Below, one piece after another: positions 34,913 through 44,927 of a stretch of DNA of 64,000 nt. The position numbers and the translations under genes were made by a program. Source of the DNA: Oscillospiraceae bacterium. Its GTDB lineage: Bacteria; Bacillota; Clostridia; Oscillospirales; Ruminococcaceae. The stretch is taken from positions 47,091 through 111,090 of the forward strand of contig SVMR01000006.1 of NCBI GenBank assembly GCA_015067315.1. Reading direction: 5' to 3'. Position 1 is the stretch's first letter. The number at the start of each line of letters is the position of its first letter. The notes under the pieces are model-generated. The model had not been told where the DNA came from. It did no database searches and saw nothing but the letters and a program-made list of their open reading frames with translations.

Positions 34913-36313
34913 TCAGAATTTATAATAGAGGAACGGGTTATAGCTCATACCCACAAGAAGGGCGGTGTTCATAATAAGCATAACGGCGTTCGCCGGAATC
35001 ATAAGCACTTTTGCGGGCATATGGAGCTTCGGGCGGTTTTCGACAAATTTTTTCGCCGCCGGAAGAATCGGGCAGCAGAAAGCGACCGCAAGAATAATCC
35101 AGAAAATATTGCCGATAAGAGTGAGTTCGAGGGAGATATCCCAGAATCCGGTGCCTTTTGCGCCGAACATAACGGCGAAGCAATCGAACATCTGTCCCAT
35201 ATCCTCGAAATAGAACATTACCCAGCCGAGTACCGCAACAAAGAGGAGATAGATATTCGAAAGAACCGGGAGTTTTTTAAGCCATTTGAGGAGGAAGAGT
35301 TTTTCGATAATGATGAGAGCGCCGAACCAAAGACCCCATATAATGAAGTTCCAGCTTGCGCCGTGCCAGAAGCCGGTAAGGAACCAGACGATGAAGAGGT
35401 TGAGATACTGGTGCTTTCTGTTTCCGCCAAGGGGAATATAGACATAGTCCCGGAAGAATCCGCCCAGGGACATATGCCATCTTCTCCAGAATTCCGTTGC
35501 GGAACGGGAAATATAGGGATAGTTGAAGTTTTCGAGGAAATGGAATCCAAAGATTTTTCCAAGACCGATTGCCATATCGGAATAACCGGAGAAATCGTAA
35601 TAAATCTGAATCGAGAACATCAGAACGCCGAACCATACCGCCGCGGTGCTTTTTGCGGTAAGGTCGCCGGAAAGATATGTTTCGGCAAACTGACCGGCTG
35701 TGTTCGCGATGAAAACTTTTTTGGTAAGACCGACGAGGAATCTTGCTGTGCCGCTCCAGATATCCTCGAGGTTTTCCCGGCGGTTGTTGACCTCAAGGGC
35801 AACGTCCGCGTATCTTACGATCGGACCCGCAACAAGCTGGGTATAAAGCGAAACGTACATGAAGAATTTCATATAGTTATGCTGCGCTTCGACTTTTCCG
35901 CGGTAAACGTCAATGGTGTAGCTGAGGGTCTGGAAGGTATAGAAGCTGATACCGATAGGAAGAGCGAATTCCGGAACCGGAAGTTCAAGACCTGTTAAAA
36001 GGTTGATGTTTTCGACGAAGAATCCGCTGTATTTGAAGATTCCGAGAAGGCCGAGGTTAAGAACAAGCGAGGAAATAAGCGCAAGCTTTGCGCCGATTTT
36101 TCCGAAGTTCTTTTCGATTATCCTTCCGTGGAAATAGTCTATCGTCGCGCTGAAAATAAGAAGAGTTACCCAAACGGGTTCTCCCCACGCATAGAAAAAG
36201 AGCGAAAAGAAAATCAGCACCGCGTTTCTGAATGCTCTGTTCTTCGTTGAAAAATAGAGAATCAGGTTAAGCGGCAGAAAGAGATAGAGGAAAAATAAGT
36301 TTGCAAATACCAT
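34913..36313 (-). CDS. AlgI-type MBOAT O-acyltransferase
   Basis: 466 residues, 10-12 membrane helices; the MBOAT signature WHGASWNFIIWGLWFG with the active-site His lies near 316, and RRWHMSLGGFFRDYVYIPLGG near 265-290 is highly conserved in AlgI/PatA/DltB-like proteins. It moves acetyl groups across the membrane to an extracellular polysaccharide, with the DHHW protein encoded next. Resemblance is to AlgI rather than DltB, so it is probably not the missing partner of the dltA-dltC-like pair. Confidence 0.88.
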   Translation of the reverse strand: MVFANLFFLYLFLPLNLILYFSTKNRAFRNAVLIFFSLFFYAWGEPVWVTLLIFSATIDYFHGRIIEKNFGKIGAKLALISSLVLNLGLLGIFKYSGFFVENINLLTGLELPVPEFALPIGISFYTFQTLSYTIDVYRGKVEAQHNYMKFFMYVSLYTQLVAGPIVRYADVALEVNNRRENLEDIWSGTARFLVGLTKKVFIANTAGQFAETYLSGDLTAKSTAAVWFGVLMFSIQIYYDFSGYSDMAIGLGKIFGFHFLENFNYPYISRSATEFWRRWHMSLGGFFRDYVYIPLGGNRKHQYLNLFIVWFLTGFWHGASWNFIIWGLWFGALIIIEKLFLLKWLKKLPVLSNIYLLFVAVLGWVMFYFEDMGQMFDCFAVMFGAKGTGFWDISLELTLIGNIFWIILAVAFCCPILPAAKKFVENRPKLHMPAKVLMIPANAVMLIMNTALLVGMSYNPFLYYKF

Positions 36314-36473
36314 ATTTTGTCGTCCGTCCTTGTTTGTATTTTATCTATCTGATGTCGTTTTTTAAAGCGAACTTTTTGTTCCGACAGTAAAAATATAATA
36401 ACCTATTTTTATGCTGTTTTCAACAAATATTGAATTATTTAACAAATTTCTAACAAAAATATTCCGAAAGCGA

Positions 36474-37862
36474 TTATTTAAGCCGGAAGATAAGCCTTGC
36501 GATTCCCTTCGGCGAAAAAGGGATGAACGGAGAAAAATATCCGCCTTTTCCATGGATTTTTGTTGTAAGAAGCAAAAAAAGAGTGAGAACTATTCCGGAA
36601 AGGAAACCCCAGATTCCGAAAAGCGCCGTTCCAATAAGCATGAACATTCTCATAAATTTTATGGCGTAGCCCAGTTCATATCCCGGCTGGCTGTAATTTG
36701 CCATTGCAACAAAAGCCATATAGAGCATTGTTTCCGAATTGAACCAGCCGCTTTTTACCGCAAAATCGCTTACTATAATTCCCGCAATTATCGAAAAAGT
36801 TGAGGAAAGCATTCCCGGAGTGTTCAGTGAAGAAAGCTTCAGCCCGTCGATCACAAATTCCAATATAAGAAGCTGCCAGATTATCGGGATATTCTGTTCT
36901 TCCGAAACAAGGACAAATTTAAAAACCTCCGGAACTTTTTCCGGATATTCAAGGGCAAGAAGCCAGACCGGCGTTACAAAAAGGGTCACAAGCATTGTTA
37001 AAATCCGGGTGATACGCAAATATGCGCCGGTGAGCGGCGGAAAATAATAATCGTTTGCGTCCTCCGCAATATCAAAAACCGTTGCGGGCATTATCATTGC
37101 CGTCGGGGTGTTGTCAACAAGAACAATAAGATCGCCCTGCATGATCTGCGCAACCGCAACGTCCGGGCGCTCGGTGAATTTATATTTTGGAAAAGGATTC
37201 CAGCGCTGTTTTCCGTTTATTACGTTTGCCATATCCTCCTGGCTCATGGTAAGGGCTTCGATTTTTGAATTCTTGATTTTTGTGCGGACGTCGTCAAGCA
37301 TTGTTTTATCAACCTTGCTTGCAAGATAGCAGAGGGCAATATCGGTTTTTGAAGCCGTTCCTATGGAGCGGTATTCAATGCTCAGATCCGGAACGCGGAT
37401 TCTTCTTCGGATAAGCGCCGCATTGAAAAGCATCGTTTCCGTAAAACCGTCCCTTGAACCCCGGAGAACTTTGTCCCGGTCCGGTTCGGCGTTGTCCCTT
37501 TGGGGATAGTTCCGCAGTTCAAAAACGAAGGCATTCGCAAAACCGTCAACCATGAGCACGGTTCTTCCGCTGAGCACCGCGGTTATTATTGCGGTGTCGT
37601 CGTTTTCCTCTTCAACGCCGGCAAAGGGGATATTCTTTTCAAAGAAAGCCTTTTCAAAATCCGCCTCTCCTTCTTTAAGTTCCGTAAGTTTTTCAAGAAT
37701 TCTTTCAAGAACGTCGCTTCGCAAAAAGCCGTCTATCATATAGAGCACGGACTTTTTCCCTGCGATAAGCATTTCCCTTTTCTTTAAATCAAAATTCCGT
37801 TCCGTGCAAAAAACCGCATCAAAATGCAGTTTGTTTGCTTCTATATCTGTTGAAATATTCAT
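36474..37862 (-). CDS. SpoVAF/GerA-family spore germination protein
   Basis: 462 residues. Cytoplasmic N-terminal half (to ~235) and a C-terminal membrane half with five or so helices; LSGRTVLMVDG, LVDNTPTAMIMPATVFDIAED, and GLKLSSLNTPGMLSSTFSIIAG are GerA/SpoVAF-type signatures. It would sit in the inner spore membrane and take part in nutrient germination or SpoVA channel function. No gerB/gerC partners are adjacent, favouring the SpoVAF type. Strong evidence that the organism forms endospores. Confidence 0.88.
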   Translation of the reverse strand: MNISTDIEANKLHFDAVFCTERNFDLKKREMLIAGKKSVLYMIDGFLRSDVLERILEKLTELKEGEADFEKAFFEKNIPFAGVEEENDDTAIITAVLSGRTVLMVDGFANAFVFELRNYPQRDNAEPDRDKVLRGSRDGFTETMLFNAALIRRRIRVPDLSIEYRSIGTASKTDIALCYLASKVDKTMLDDVRTKIKNSKIEALTMSQEDMANVINGKQRWNPFPKYKFTERPDVAVAQIMQGDLIVLVDNTPTAMIMPATVFDIAEDANDYYFPPLTGAYLRITRILTMLVTLFVTPVWLLALEYPEKVPEVFKFVLVSEEQNIPIIWQLLILEFVIDGLKLSSLNTPGMLSSTFSIIAGIIVSDFAVKSGWFNSETMLYMAFVAMANYSQPGYELGYAIKFMRMFMLIGTALFGIWGFLSGIVLTLFLLLTTKIHGKGGYFSPFIPFSPKGIARLIFRLK

Positions 37863-37926
37863 AAAACACGCCGCCTTTCAAAAGGATATTTTTCCTTGAA
37901 AAGCGGAAATTATTCCTGAAACGCAA

Positions 37927-37962
37927 AAAATGAGCACGGAGATTTTCTCCGTGCTCATTTTT
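37927..37962 (-). terminator. terminator of sortase gene
   Basis: AAAAAATGAGCACGGAGA / TCTCCGTGCTCATTTTTTT hairpin directly after the sortase stop. Confidence 0.88.
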
Positions 37963-38706
37963 TTACTGTTCAATTCCTATTACTATTATTCTGTCGTCTT
38001 CCGAATCCCCATAGCAGGTTGAAAGGGTTAAAATCTGCTTTCCGAAAGGGGTTTCAACGCCGGTTTCATAAAGGGATTTTTCCTTTATATATTCGGCTGC
38101 ATCGGAGAAAATCTCCTCGCTTTCGGAATAATTGAAATAATACCAGGCGTCGTTGCTTTTGAGCATTGCCACTGCGAAGATATTATATACTTTAAGCCCG
38201 TCAAGCGTTTCGAATTCAAAAGTTCCGTGCTCATCGAAATAAGCCTTTTCGGTATATTTTGTTAAATCCGAAAACATTGTTTTGTTCTTCATATTGTGCC
38301 CATAGATTATAATATGCCCATCGGAAAGCTCCCTTGTTCCTTCAAGGAACGGAACGCCCGACATTGCATATTCCCCTTCAAAATTCATTCTGAGGTATTT
38401 TTGCGGCTCGTAGGGGGTATGGACAACCGGATAATCCACGTTCGTTCCCGGAATGTATATCCAGCCGATAAAATCGCTGTTTTTTTCATAAAGCGGAAGA
38501 AGGTTTCTTGTGTGAACCGCTTTTTCCTCTTCGGGTTCCTGCTGTTCGGGCTCGGTTTCTATGGGTTTTGTTACAATTTCCGAAAGATTTTCAAAATCTT
38601 CTTTTTCCTGTTCGCTTTTTGAAACCTCGCTGAAAATCATGAAGCAGGAAAAAGCTATTATCATCAGCAAAACCGTCACAAGAATATAAAAAAGTTTTTT
38701 GCTCAA
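37963..38706 (-). CDS. srtB: class B sortase
   Basis: 247 residues: N-terminal membrane anchor (~6-27), Glu-rich spacer, and a sortase fold with catalytic His in IIIYGHNMKN (~137), Cys in LTLSTCYG (~229) and Arg in DDRIIVIGI (~239). The helix-containing insert between His and Cys and overall length fit class B. It should attach a surface protein carrying a sorting signal to peptidoglycan. TTG start at 38706 with GGAGG seven bases upstream. Last gene of the TasA-like locus, separated from the previous gene by a hairpin; the likeliest substrate in the locus is the protein at 45482, which ends PPDTGD plus a membrane helix. Confidence 0.92.
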   Translation of the reverse strand: MSKKLFYILVTVLLMIIAFSCFMIFSEVSKSEQEKEDFENLSEIVTKPIETEPEQQEPEEEKAVHTRNLLPLYEKNSDFIGWIYIPGTNVDYPVVHTPYEPQKYLRMNFEGEYAMSGVPFLEGTRELSDGHIIIYGHNMKNKTMFSDLTKYTEKAYFDEHGTFEFETLDGLKVYNIFAVAMLKSNDAWYYFNYSESEEIFSDAAEYIKEKSLYETGVETPFGKQILTLSTCYGDSEDDRIIVIGIEQ

Positions 38707-38739
38707 AGTTTTTCCTCCTTCGGTTTATTTTTTCAAAAA

Positions 38740-38768
38740 ACGGCGGCGGAAAACCGCCGCCGCTTTGT
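38740..38768 (-). terminator. intergenic hairpin before sortase gene
   Basis: GGCGGCGG / CCGCCGCC hairpin followed on the minus strand by TTTTTTGAAAAAA; may partly terminate transcription between the TasA-like gene and the sortase gene. Confidence 0.7.
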
Positions 38769-38777
38769 TTTGTTTTT

Positions 38778-39314
38778 TTACGGAACCGCTGTTATTTTTC
38801 CGCTTCCGTCAAGGGTTACTTTCCAGCTACCGATTACTGCATCATCCGGTTCCGCCTGGATCGCTTCCGCAAAAACTTCGATTACCTGGAAATATCCGTT
38901 TTCATCATCGGTTTGAAGAACAATCGCTCCGCTGAGGAGATTTTCGGTTGAAAAGCCGGGCGCAACAGGTGTTTTGTAATAATAAATATTGTCGCCGCCT
39001 TTTATCCAAGATTCCTCATTATAAGCAATTTCCGGCATTTCGGAAGGTTTTGCAACAACTTCATCCTTATCGTTTACCCAATAAGTCACAAGGCAAACCC
39101 GTAGATATGCGGATATATTCCCGGTGTTTTTAACCTGTATTTCTGTTTTTTGTGTTCCGTCAAAATCTTCCTCAACTTCACAGCTTACAACCGCCGGGGT
39201 GAAGTTGTTTTCCTCCGCCTGGGAACGGACAAGCATCATCGCAAAAACCGTTCCGCCGCAAAGAATTGAAGCCGCAAGGACTATTGAAAGAACAATTTTT
39301 AAAGATTTTTTCAT
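38778..39314 (-). CDS. small TasA/camelysin-like secreted protein
   Basis: 178 residues with a signal peptide (MKKSLKIVLSIVLAASILCGG) and a single beta-sandwich-like domain with TEIQVKNTGNISAYLRVCLV, a pattern common in SipW-dependent TasA/camelysin-type proteins that have an Ig-like fold. Start codon overlaps the stop of the giant surface protein by one base (TGATG), so the two are coupled. Probably a minor component or assembly partner of the same surface structure. Confidence 0.72.
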   Translation of the reverse strand: MKKSLKIVLSIVLAASILCGGTVFAMMLVRSQAEENNFTPAVVSCEVEEDFDGTQKTEIQVKNTGNISAYLRVCLVTYWVNDKDEVVAKPSEMPEIAYNEESWIKGGDNIYYYKTPVAPGFSTENLLSGAIVLQTDDENGYFQVIEVFAEAIQAEPDDAVIGSWKVTLDGSGKITAVP

Positions 39315-42300
39315 CAGTCCCCACCGCCCTTGCGCTTATTAACGATTTTTTCGCTGCTGCCGTTGAGCCAGTAAATATTTTCCTCTTTTTCCACGAAGAT
39401 AACCTTTGTTCCCTCCGGCTTGCTGTGTTCAATTTCAATTGTTTCGCTGTAACGCCAGGACCAGCCGTTTTTCTGGGTAACGGTATATTTTCCGAGAGGA
39501 AGATTCTTTATTGTTACGCTTCCGTTTCCGGTAATCGTAACGGTTATAACCGCCCCGGTTCCATTATTTTTCACTTCATAGACAAAAACCTGGTCATTAT
39601 CGGCGGCGTTTTGCCTTTCGATTGTGAAATCAGCGGCAAGAAGGGTGAATTTGGCGTAGAAGATATTGCGTTCCGTTTCACTTAAATACTTCTTATTAGG
39701 TGTAAGTTTGTTTGTTTCCGGTTCTATTGTTCCTACGTCTGTATTTGCAACCGGAACCGTACAATCTTCATTTTTAAACCAGCCGTCAAAACGGTATCCT
39801 TCGTTTGCAGTAGGAACGGAACCGGTAAAATCTTCTGTTCCTTTTATAACTTCAAGAGTAGAGGAAAGCCAGCCGCCTTCCGGAGGAACAGCGACATATT
39901 CAACCGTATATTGCGTCGGGGAATAATAGAAAACCAAAACGTTCTGCTTTACGTTATCACGAATCAGTAAAGTTTGAGTTTTGTTTTGCGAAACGCAGGT
40001 ATAGCCGTCAATAACGGGAGCTGTTCTTGTAAGGTTTGAACCGTATTTTGCATTGCCGTTTTCATTCGGATAATATCCGTCCTTATAAGGAACATGATCT
40101 TCTGTGTTATAAATATAATAATAAACATTATATTCATATTCATTTCGGCTGTAGAAAATATAAAGTTCCGTACCTTCTACTGTTATTTCTATATTATATT
40201 TTCCATAAACAAGATTTTTGGTTGTTTCCTTGCTTCCCTGAATCTCTTTTGCTTTATCAGGAATAATTGAAAAACCGTCGAATTCAAATTCCGTCGGGTC
40301 AATAGAAACTGTTTTGCCAACCTCGCCTATACCTTCAATATGAGTTTCGGTTAATTCATAGCCGCCGCTTCCGTCTATTGCAAAATTCTGCAGCTGTTCC
40401 GGTGTTGCGCCGAGCTTTTCCTTCATAAAACGAACCGCATAATATGCGTTTTTCTTGTCGGGTGTATAGTAGAACTTGATTATATTTTCTTCCGTTCCGA
40501 CCCAATTTCCATTTTCATCCTGTTCAACAGAAATTACAAGGCGCTTATAAAATGCGTCTGGAATCATATCTGCAAACACCTTGAAACGTTCGGTGACAAC
40601 CGCATTATCAGTATATTTTTTTTCTTCTTCCATTATTGTGTTCGTTTCTTTATTGATATACTGTACAGTATATTGAATATTAAGCGCTTTGACATATTCA
40701 AATGTATGAACGTTTTGAACGGCGTTTTTGTCGTCTTCTTCGTGGGCAATTGTAATTGAATGGGACGCTGTCGTCGGGAAGTAGCCTTTGTTATAGTTAA
40801 TTCCGCCGCTTGCTGAAAAATCATAAAGCTGGTTGCTCGGAGCACCGGCTTTTGCGGTAAATGTTCTTGTTGAACCCGCATAAGCATAACCCACCGAATC
40901 GTCCGCAACTTTTACGGTCGGATCCTCTTTGAGAACATAGGAAATTCTGTAAGGCTGGGGACTATGGGTACTCCAATCCGCAAAAATGTTCATATCGCGT
41001 TTAATCGGATATTCCAAAGGAGTAAATCTTCTTTTAACCCCGTTTTCCATGAAAAACCAACCGCCGAAAGTCAGCGCATTTCCGTTTTCATCATTTCTTG
41101 TCGCTTCCTTGACTTCTTCCGGAACAACGATTCCGTGAGGAATGTTGTCGATTATCTGGACAAGTCCTTCTGTACTTCCGTTTTCTTCATATGCTTTCAA
41201 ATCGTCATAGGAATTGAAGAACCTTACGGTATGAACAGTCGGCGACCATTTTGCGTAAAGAAGCAAATCGCCTTCCGGCATTGTAATGGTATCCCAGTCG
41301 ACCTCCGTTCCGTCGAAACAGCCGGGGGAAGTGTACCAACCGTCGAAATAATATGCGTTCGGTTCAAGATTGGAAGGATATTCCGGAATAAAATTATATT
41401 TTTCAATGGAAGCTCCGTACATAATTCCGAATACTCTTTTGTCATCCATTTTTACACCATTGTTGCTAAACTCAAGGTAATGGTCAACTACGCGGTCATA
41501 ATAAAAATTTGCCGTAGATGCAGTTATTTGATTTCCGCTGAAGGCGGGATCTGATTCATATTGTTCAAAACCATATATATCAAAAAAGTCTTCGGCTTTT
41601 GTGATATAATTATATTTTGCCTTTATTGTTTTATAAAGAAAATAATTTTTGCCATCATATGTATAAGTTTTATCATATTCTTCGCCTGGCAAAGCCTGAA
41701 GATAATAATTCATTGTTTTGGTACTATTGCTACTTTTGTCCAAAGTTAATACAAAATTATCTGCAGGCATATTTGCTATATATACAAGAACCTGGCTGAA
41801 ATAGCTGCTATCGGAAGGTTTCCAACGCTCACCGCTGTTATATGTCTTTCCGTTATCGTCAACTATCGGCCAAATATCATCAATATTTTGCTGATACTTT
41901 GCATATACAATTTTTATTGTATCAATACAATTTCCATCATGAGTATGAGTTTCTTCATATCCGCAGACAATACGTTCGCAGGATGCATCGTGTTCATGTG
42001 TTCCTGTGTTGCAATTATAGCAGGAATCGTTGTGAATGTGAGCTGTTTTTCCGCAACTTGTTCCACAGCTATCCGAATGGGAATGTTCTTCTTTTCCACA
42101 GCCAACATTGCAGTTATCAACACCGTGAACATGACCAGTACATTTTTTAGCAGCAATTGTTCCACTATTCTCTGTTCCCTCATATTCATACCATGAATCA
42201 AATAAATATATATAACGATACCGCCGCCCGTACCAATTATAACTATATATTTGACCATTTTGCGGATCTCTTGGCGCATTGCTGGGTGTTCCATTATACT

Positions 42301-44215
42301 TATCGCCTACATTATCCCAACAATTTACAGTATGAGTATGCTGTGTTGAAGTACAGCACTCCTCTGAATGACTGTGTTTTTCTTTTCCACAGGTATAGCA
42401 TGAATCGACATGAGAATGGGATTCGGTTCTACACACAATACACGCATCCGTATGGGTATGGTTTCCTACGCATTTATAAGCATAGCAGGCATCTGTATGT
42501 TTATGTGTGGTTGGAATCGTACAGTTGTTGTAGTCTACGTCTTTAAAAGTAATTTTATAATAATTTCTTGTGTAATAAACGTTTACAACAGTTGAACCGT
42601 CACCTTCAACAAGAACATTTTTATCGGAAAGAACATTGTTAAATTCGAAATATTCCTTTTCATCGCCGGCAACTTCATCGGAAACAGTATCTGCACCGTT
42701 TACATAGTTACCTGATCTTGCGTCAAGAACATCATAACCCCAATAGCTGTATCCGTTGTCATCAGCGTTTTCTTTCCAATAAACAACGGTATAGGTAGTA
42801 TTTGCTTCTGTCCAAATTGCTTTATAATTCAAATCGAATGCGGGAACTTTATTCGGAAGATCGTCTTTTACGCCATCATAATTTCCATCAACATTAAGAT
42901 CCCATCCCCCGAAAACATAACCGGGTTTTACAGGGTTGTTTATAACAAACTGGGTTCCGTAACGGGCATAAAGGGGGTCAACTCCATAACCTCCGTCAAG
43001 GTCAAACTTGATGAGGTAATAATTTCGGTCATAATAACATTCAAAAACTGTACTTCCGTCCGCCGCAACCGCTTCGGGAATATGATAAATTTTTGAAAAG
43101 CCATTTGTATCTCCCGCATGAGATTTTATTTCATCATCGGTAATAATTGTTCCTGTTTCAGCTTTGTCTGTAAAATAGCGTGAAGGATCTTCGGTATAAA
43201 GGTCGTCGTTTGTGTTCTGGAAGAAATATTTTATCGCGTAATCAACTAAACTTGCTTTATAAAATACTTTAATTACAATATCTTCCTGAATATCCTGATA
43301 ATCCAGTTCAAGAACTGTTGCATCATCATCATATAAATCGCCGTCATTTTCCTGGTCAATTTCGTCGCCGTTATAAAAAGGCGCATATCCGAGGAATGTA
43401 GGGGTAATAATCTGCTGATGGAAATTTGTTCCTCTTTGTATTGTTGCAATATACGGACCAAGAATCTCTTTTTCTTCGCCATTATCTTTGTAAGATTTGT
43501 GGTCAAGATGTTTTATTGTTATAGTAACAAGGTCTTTTTCGCCGTCCCCATCCGCAAGGAGTTTTTCCGATTCTTCGGAAATTCTTTCGAAGGAAAAAGT
43601 TCCGGCTTCTTCGGTGGGTTCTTCGGGTTCTTCCTCCTCGGAAGATTCTTCATAAAGTTCTTCCTCTGCGGGTTCCTCTTCCGGGATTTCTTCCCCGGTT
43701 TCTTCCTCAGTCGGTTCTTCTTCGGAGAATTCTTCTTCAATCAGTTCTTCTTCCGGTTCAACAATTTCCATTTCGGAAACAAGGATCATTTCCTCTTCGG
43801 TTTCGGGCGCGGAAATATTTTCTTCCTCGCGGATTAAAACGGAAAGAACGTTTGTGAAAACTTCGCCTTCCGCATGGGTTATTTTGCAGCGGATGGATGC
43901 TGTTCCGGAAAGTTCAAGGATGTTTTTGACAAGAGCATAGGAAACTTCGCATTCCGGGGCGGTTTTATCATAGATATTCGCCCAGATTCCGTTTTCGGAA
44001 TCCGCAAGAATCTGCCATTGGTAAGAAAGAGCTTCCCCTTCAAAAACCGCGGAAACAACTTTTTTATCAACGTCGGAAATGTAAATATAATCCGCAATTT
44101 CTTCGTTGAATTCAATATATGCGGAATCTTCAAGGGCTTTTACCGGAGCGACGGGAATAAACATGGTTACAACAATACAAAGGCAAAGAATAAACGCCAT
44201 TGCTCTTTTTTTCAT
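39314..44215 (-). CDS. giant surface protein with InlB-type repeats and H-x-H...C units
   Basis: About 1633 residues. Signal peptide (MKKRAMAFILCLCIVVTMFIP), an Ig-like N-domain, an acidic Glu-rich linker (~135-215), several InlB B-repeat/MucBP-like modules (KPGYVFGGWD, YFDGWYTS, LTFGGWFF, YRFDGWFKN), and a C-terminal Cna-B/DUF7601-like domain with LPLGKYTVTQKN. Residues ~565-770 contain ten H-x-H-x(3,4)-C units (e.g. HKHTDACY, HSHVDSCYTCGKEK) in two groups of five split by a Tyr-rich insert, suggesting metal binding. There is no LPxTG or final membrane helix, so anchoring must be indirect. Start at 44215 by AAAGGAG eight bases upstream. Confidence 0.88.
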   Translation of the reverse strand: MKKRAMAFILCLCIVVTMFIPVAPVKALEDSAYIEFNEEIADYIYISDVDKKVVSAVFEGEALSYQWQILADSENGIWANIYDKTAPECEVSYALVKNILELSGTASIRCKITHAEGEVFTNVLSVLIREEENISAPETEEEMILVSEMEIVEPEEELIEEEFSEEEPTEEETGEEIPEEEPAEEELYEESSEEEEPEEPTEEAGTFSFERISEESEKLLADGDGEKDLVTITIKHLDHKSYKDNGEEKEILGPYIATIQRGTNFHQQIITPTFLGYAPFYNGDEIDQENDGDLYDDDATVLELDYQDIQEDIVIKVFYKASLVDYAIKYFFQNTNDDLYTEDPSRYFTDKAETGTIITDDEIKSHAGDTNGFSKIYHIPEAVAADGSTVFECYYDRNYYLIKFDLDGGYGVDPLYARYGTQFVINNPVKPGYVFGGWDLNVDGNYDGVKDDLPNKVPAFDLNYKAIWTEANTTYTVVYWKENADDNGYSYWGYDVLDARSGNYVNGADTVSDEVAGDEKEYFEFNNVLSDKNVLVEGDGSTVVNVYYTRNYYKITFKDVDYNNCTIPTTHKHTDACYAYKCVGNHTHTDACIVCRTESHSHVDSCYTCGKEKHSHSEECCTSTQHTHTVNCWDNVGDKYNGTPSNAPRDPQNGQIYSYNWYGRRYRYIYLFDSWYEYEGTENSGTIAAKKCTGHVHGVDNCNVGCGKEEHSHSDSCGTSCGKTAHIHNDSCYNCNTGTHEHDASCERIVCGYEETHTHDGNCIDTIKIVYAKYQQNIDDIWPIVDDNGKTYNSGERWKPSDSSYFSQVLVYIANMPADNFVLTLDKSSNSTKTMNYYLQALPGEEYDKTYTYDGKNYFLYKTIKAKYNYITKAEDFFDIYGFEQYESDPAFSGNQITASTANFYYDRVVDHYLEFSNNGVKMDDKRVFGIMYGASIEKYNFIPEYPSNLEPNAYYFDGWYTSPGCFDGTEVDWDTITMPEGDLLLYAKWSPTVHTVRFFNSYDDLKAYEENGSTEGLVQIIDNIPHGIVVPEEVKEATRNDENGNALTFGGWFFMENGVKRRFTPLEYPIKRDMNIFADWSTHSPQPYRISYVLKEDPTVKVADDSVGYAYAGSTRTFTAKAGAPSNQLYDFSASGGINYNKGYFPTTASHSITIAHEEDDKNAVQNVHTFEYVKALNIQYTVQYINKETNTIMEEEKKYTDNAVVTERFKVFADMIPDAFYKRLVISVEQDENGNWVGTEENIIKFYYTPDKKNAYYAVRFMKEKLGATPEQLQNFAIDGSGGYELTETHIEGIGEVGKTVSIDPTEFEFDGFSIIPDKAKEIQGSKETTKNLVYGKYNIEITVEGTELYIFYSRNEYEYNVYYYIYNTEDHVPYKDGYYPNENGNAKYGSNLTRTAPVIDGYTCVSQNKTQTLLIRDNVKQNVLVFYYSPTQYTVEYVAVPPEGGWLSSTLEVIKGTEDFTGSVPTANEGYRFDGWFKNEDCTVPVANTDVGTIEPETNKLTPNKKYLSETERNIFYAKFTLLAADFTIERQNAADNDQVFVYEVKNNGTGAVITVTITGNGSVTIKNLPLGKYTVTQKNGWSWRYSETIEIEHSKPEGTKVIFVEKEENIYWLNGSSEKIVNKRKGGGD

Positions 44216-44255
44216 TTCCGCCACTCCTTTCTTTATAATATAGTATAAATATTAA

Positions 44256-44894
44256 TTATTTTACTTTACTCCAAGCCTCCGCCGGGGTCATATCTCCCGC
44301 CTGGATTGCGTAGGCTTTGAAAATAATTTTTATGTCTTTAAGACCGCTTATTTCCTTGCGGGTGATAAATTTGCTTACGGTAATTTTTCCGTTTTCGGCA
44401 ACAAAGGGGAATTTTTCAAGCGCTTCGTTCGGTTCAAGTTCAATATAATATGCATAGCGGTTCCCGGTTTTTTCAATAAAAGTCCAATCGCTTGCAACGG
44501 ACCAGCTGAGCAGATTTTCGTCTTCGCCGTCTGTTTTATCCGTGTTTTCGATTACGAAAGTTTTGCTGTCCGTTGTTTCCCAATTTCCCGAAAGTTCCGC
44601 TTCAACAATTACGTAAACCGAAACTTCGCTTGCGGAAAAAGAAACAGCCGCGTTTTTAATAAGATCAACGCCGGGAACGATTATTGCGGTTTTGCTGGCG
44701 TTGGAAAAGCTTCCGGTTTCCTCAAGGGTAAGATTTCCGAAGGAAGCAACCTTTGCGCTGTCGTTTCCGTCGGCGCTTGTTGTGTATCTTGCATAAATCC
44801 CGCTTGAAAAATGTACCGAAAGCAAAGTAAGGCAGAGAAGAACTCCGGCAAGCACCATAGGAATATTCATCTTTGCCCTTTTTCTGCGCGCCAT
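44256..44894 (-). CDS. TasA/camelysin-like SipW-dependent secreted protein
   Basis: 212 residues. Signal peptide with an Arg/Lys-rich start and the post-helix sequence GIYARYTTSADGNDSAKVASFG, a hallmark of SipW-processed TasA/CalY-family proteins. The rest is beta-rich. Located between the second SipW-like peptidase gene and the giant surface protein; probably a structural fibre or matrix subunit. GGAGG lies 11 bases before the ATG. Confidence 0.82.
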   Translation of the reverse strand: MARRKRAKMNIPMVLAGVLLCLTLLSVHFSSGIYARYTTSADGNDSAKVASFGNLTLEETGSFSNASKTAIIVPGVDLIKNAAVSFSASEVSVYVIVEAELSGNWETTDSKTFVIENTDKTDGEDENLLSWSVASDWTFIEKTGNRYAYYIELEPNEALEKFPFVAENGKITVSKFITRKEISGLKDIKIIFKAYAIQAGDMTPAEAWSKVK

Positions 44895-44927
44895 GTTCTT
44901 TTCCGCCTCCTTTTTAAATTTTTTAAA

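Noticed and set aside
35021..35998. 325-codon + strand ORF
   Set aside because: Opposite the MBOAT gene, no SD, no recognisable domain.
34913..36313. MBOAT as the missing DltB of the dltA-dltC-like pair
   Set aside because: Its motifs and DHHW partner are of the AlgI type and it lies 27 kb away in another operon.
41914..42540. His/Cys repeat region considered a zinc-finger regulator gene
   Set aside because: It lies within one continuous secreted protein frame with signal peptide and InlB-type modules on both sides.
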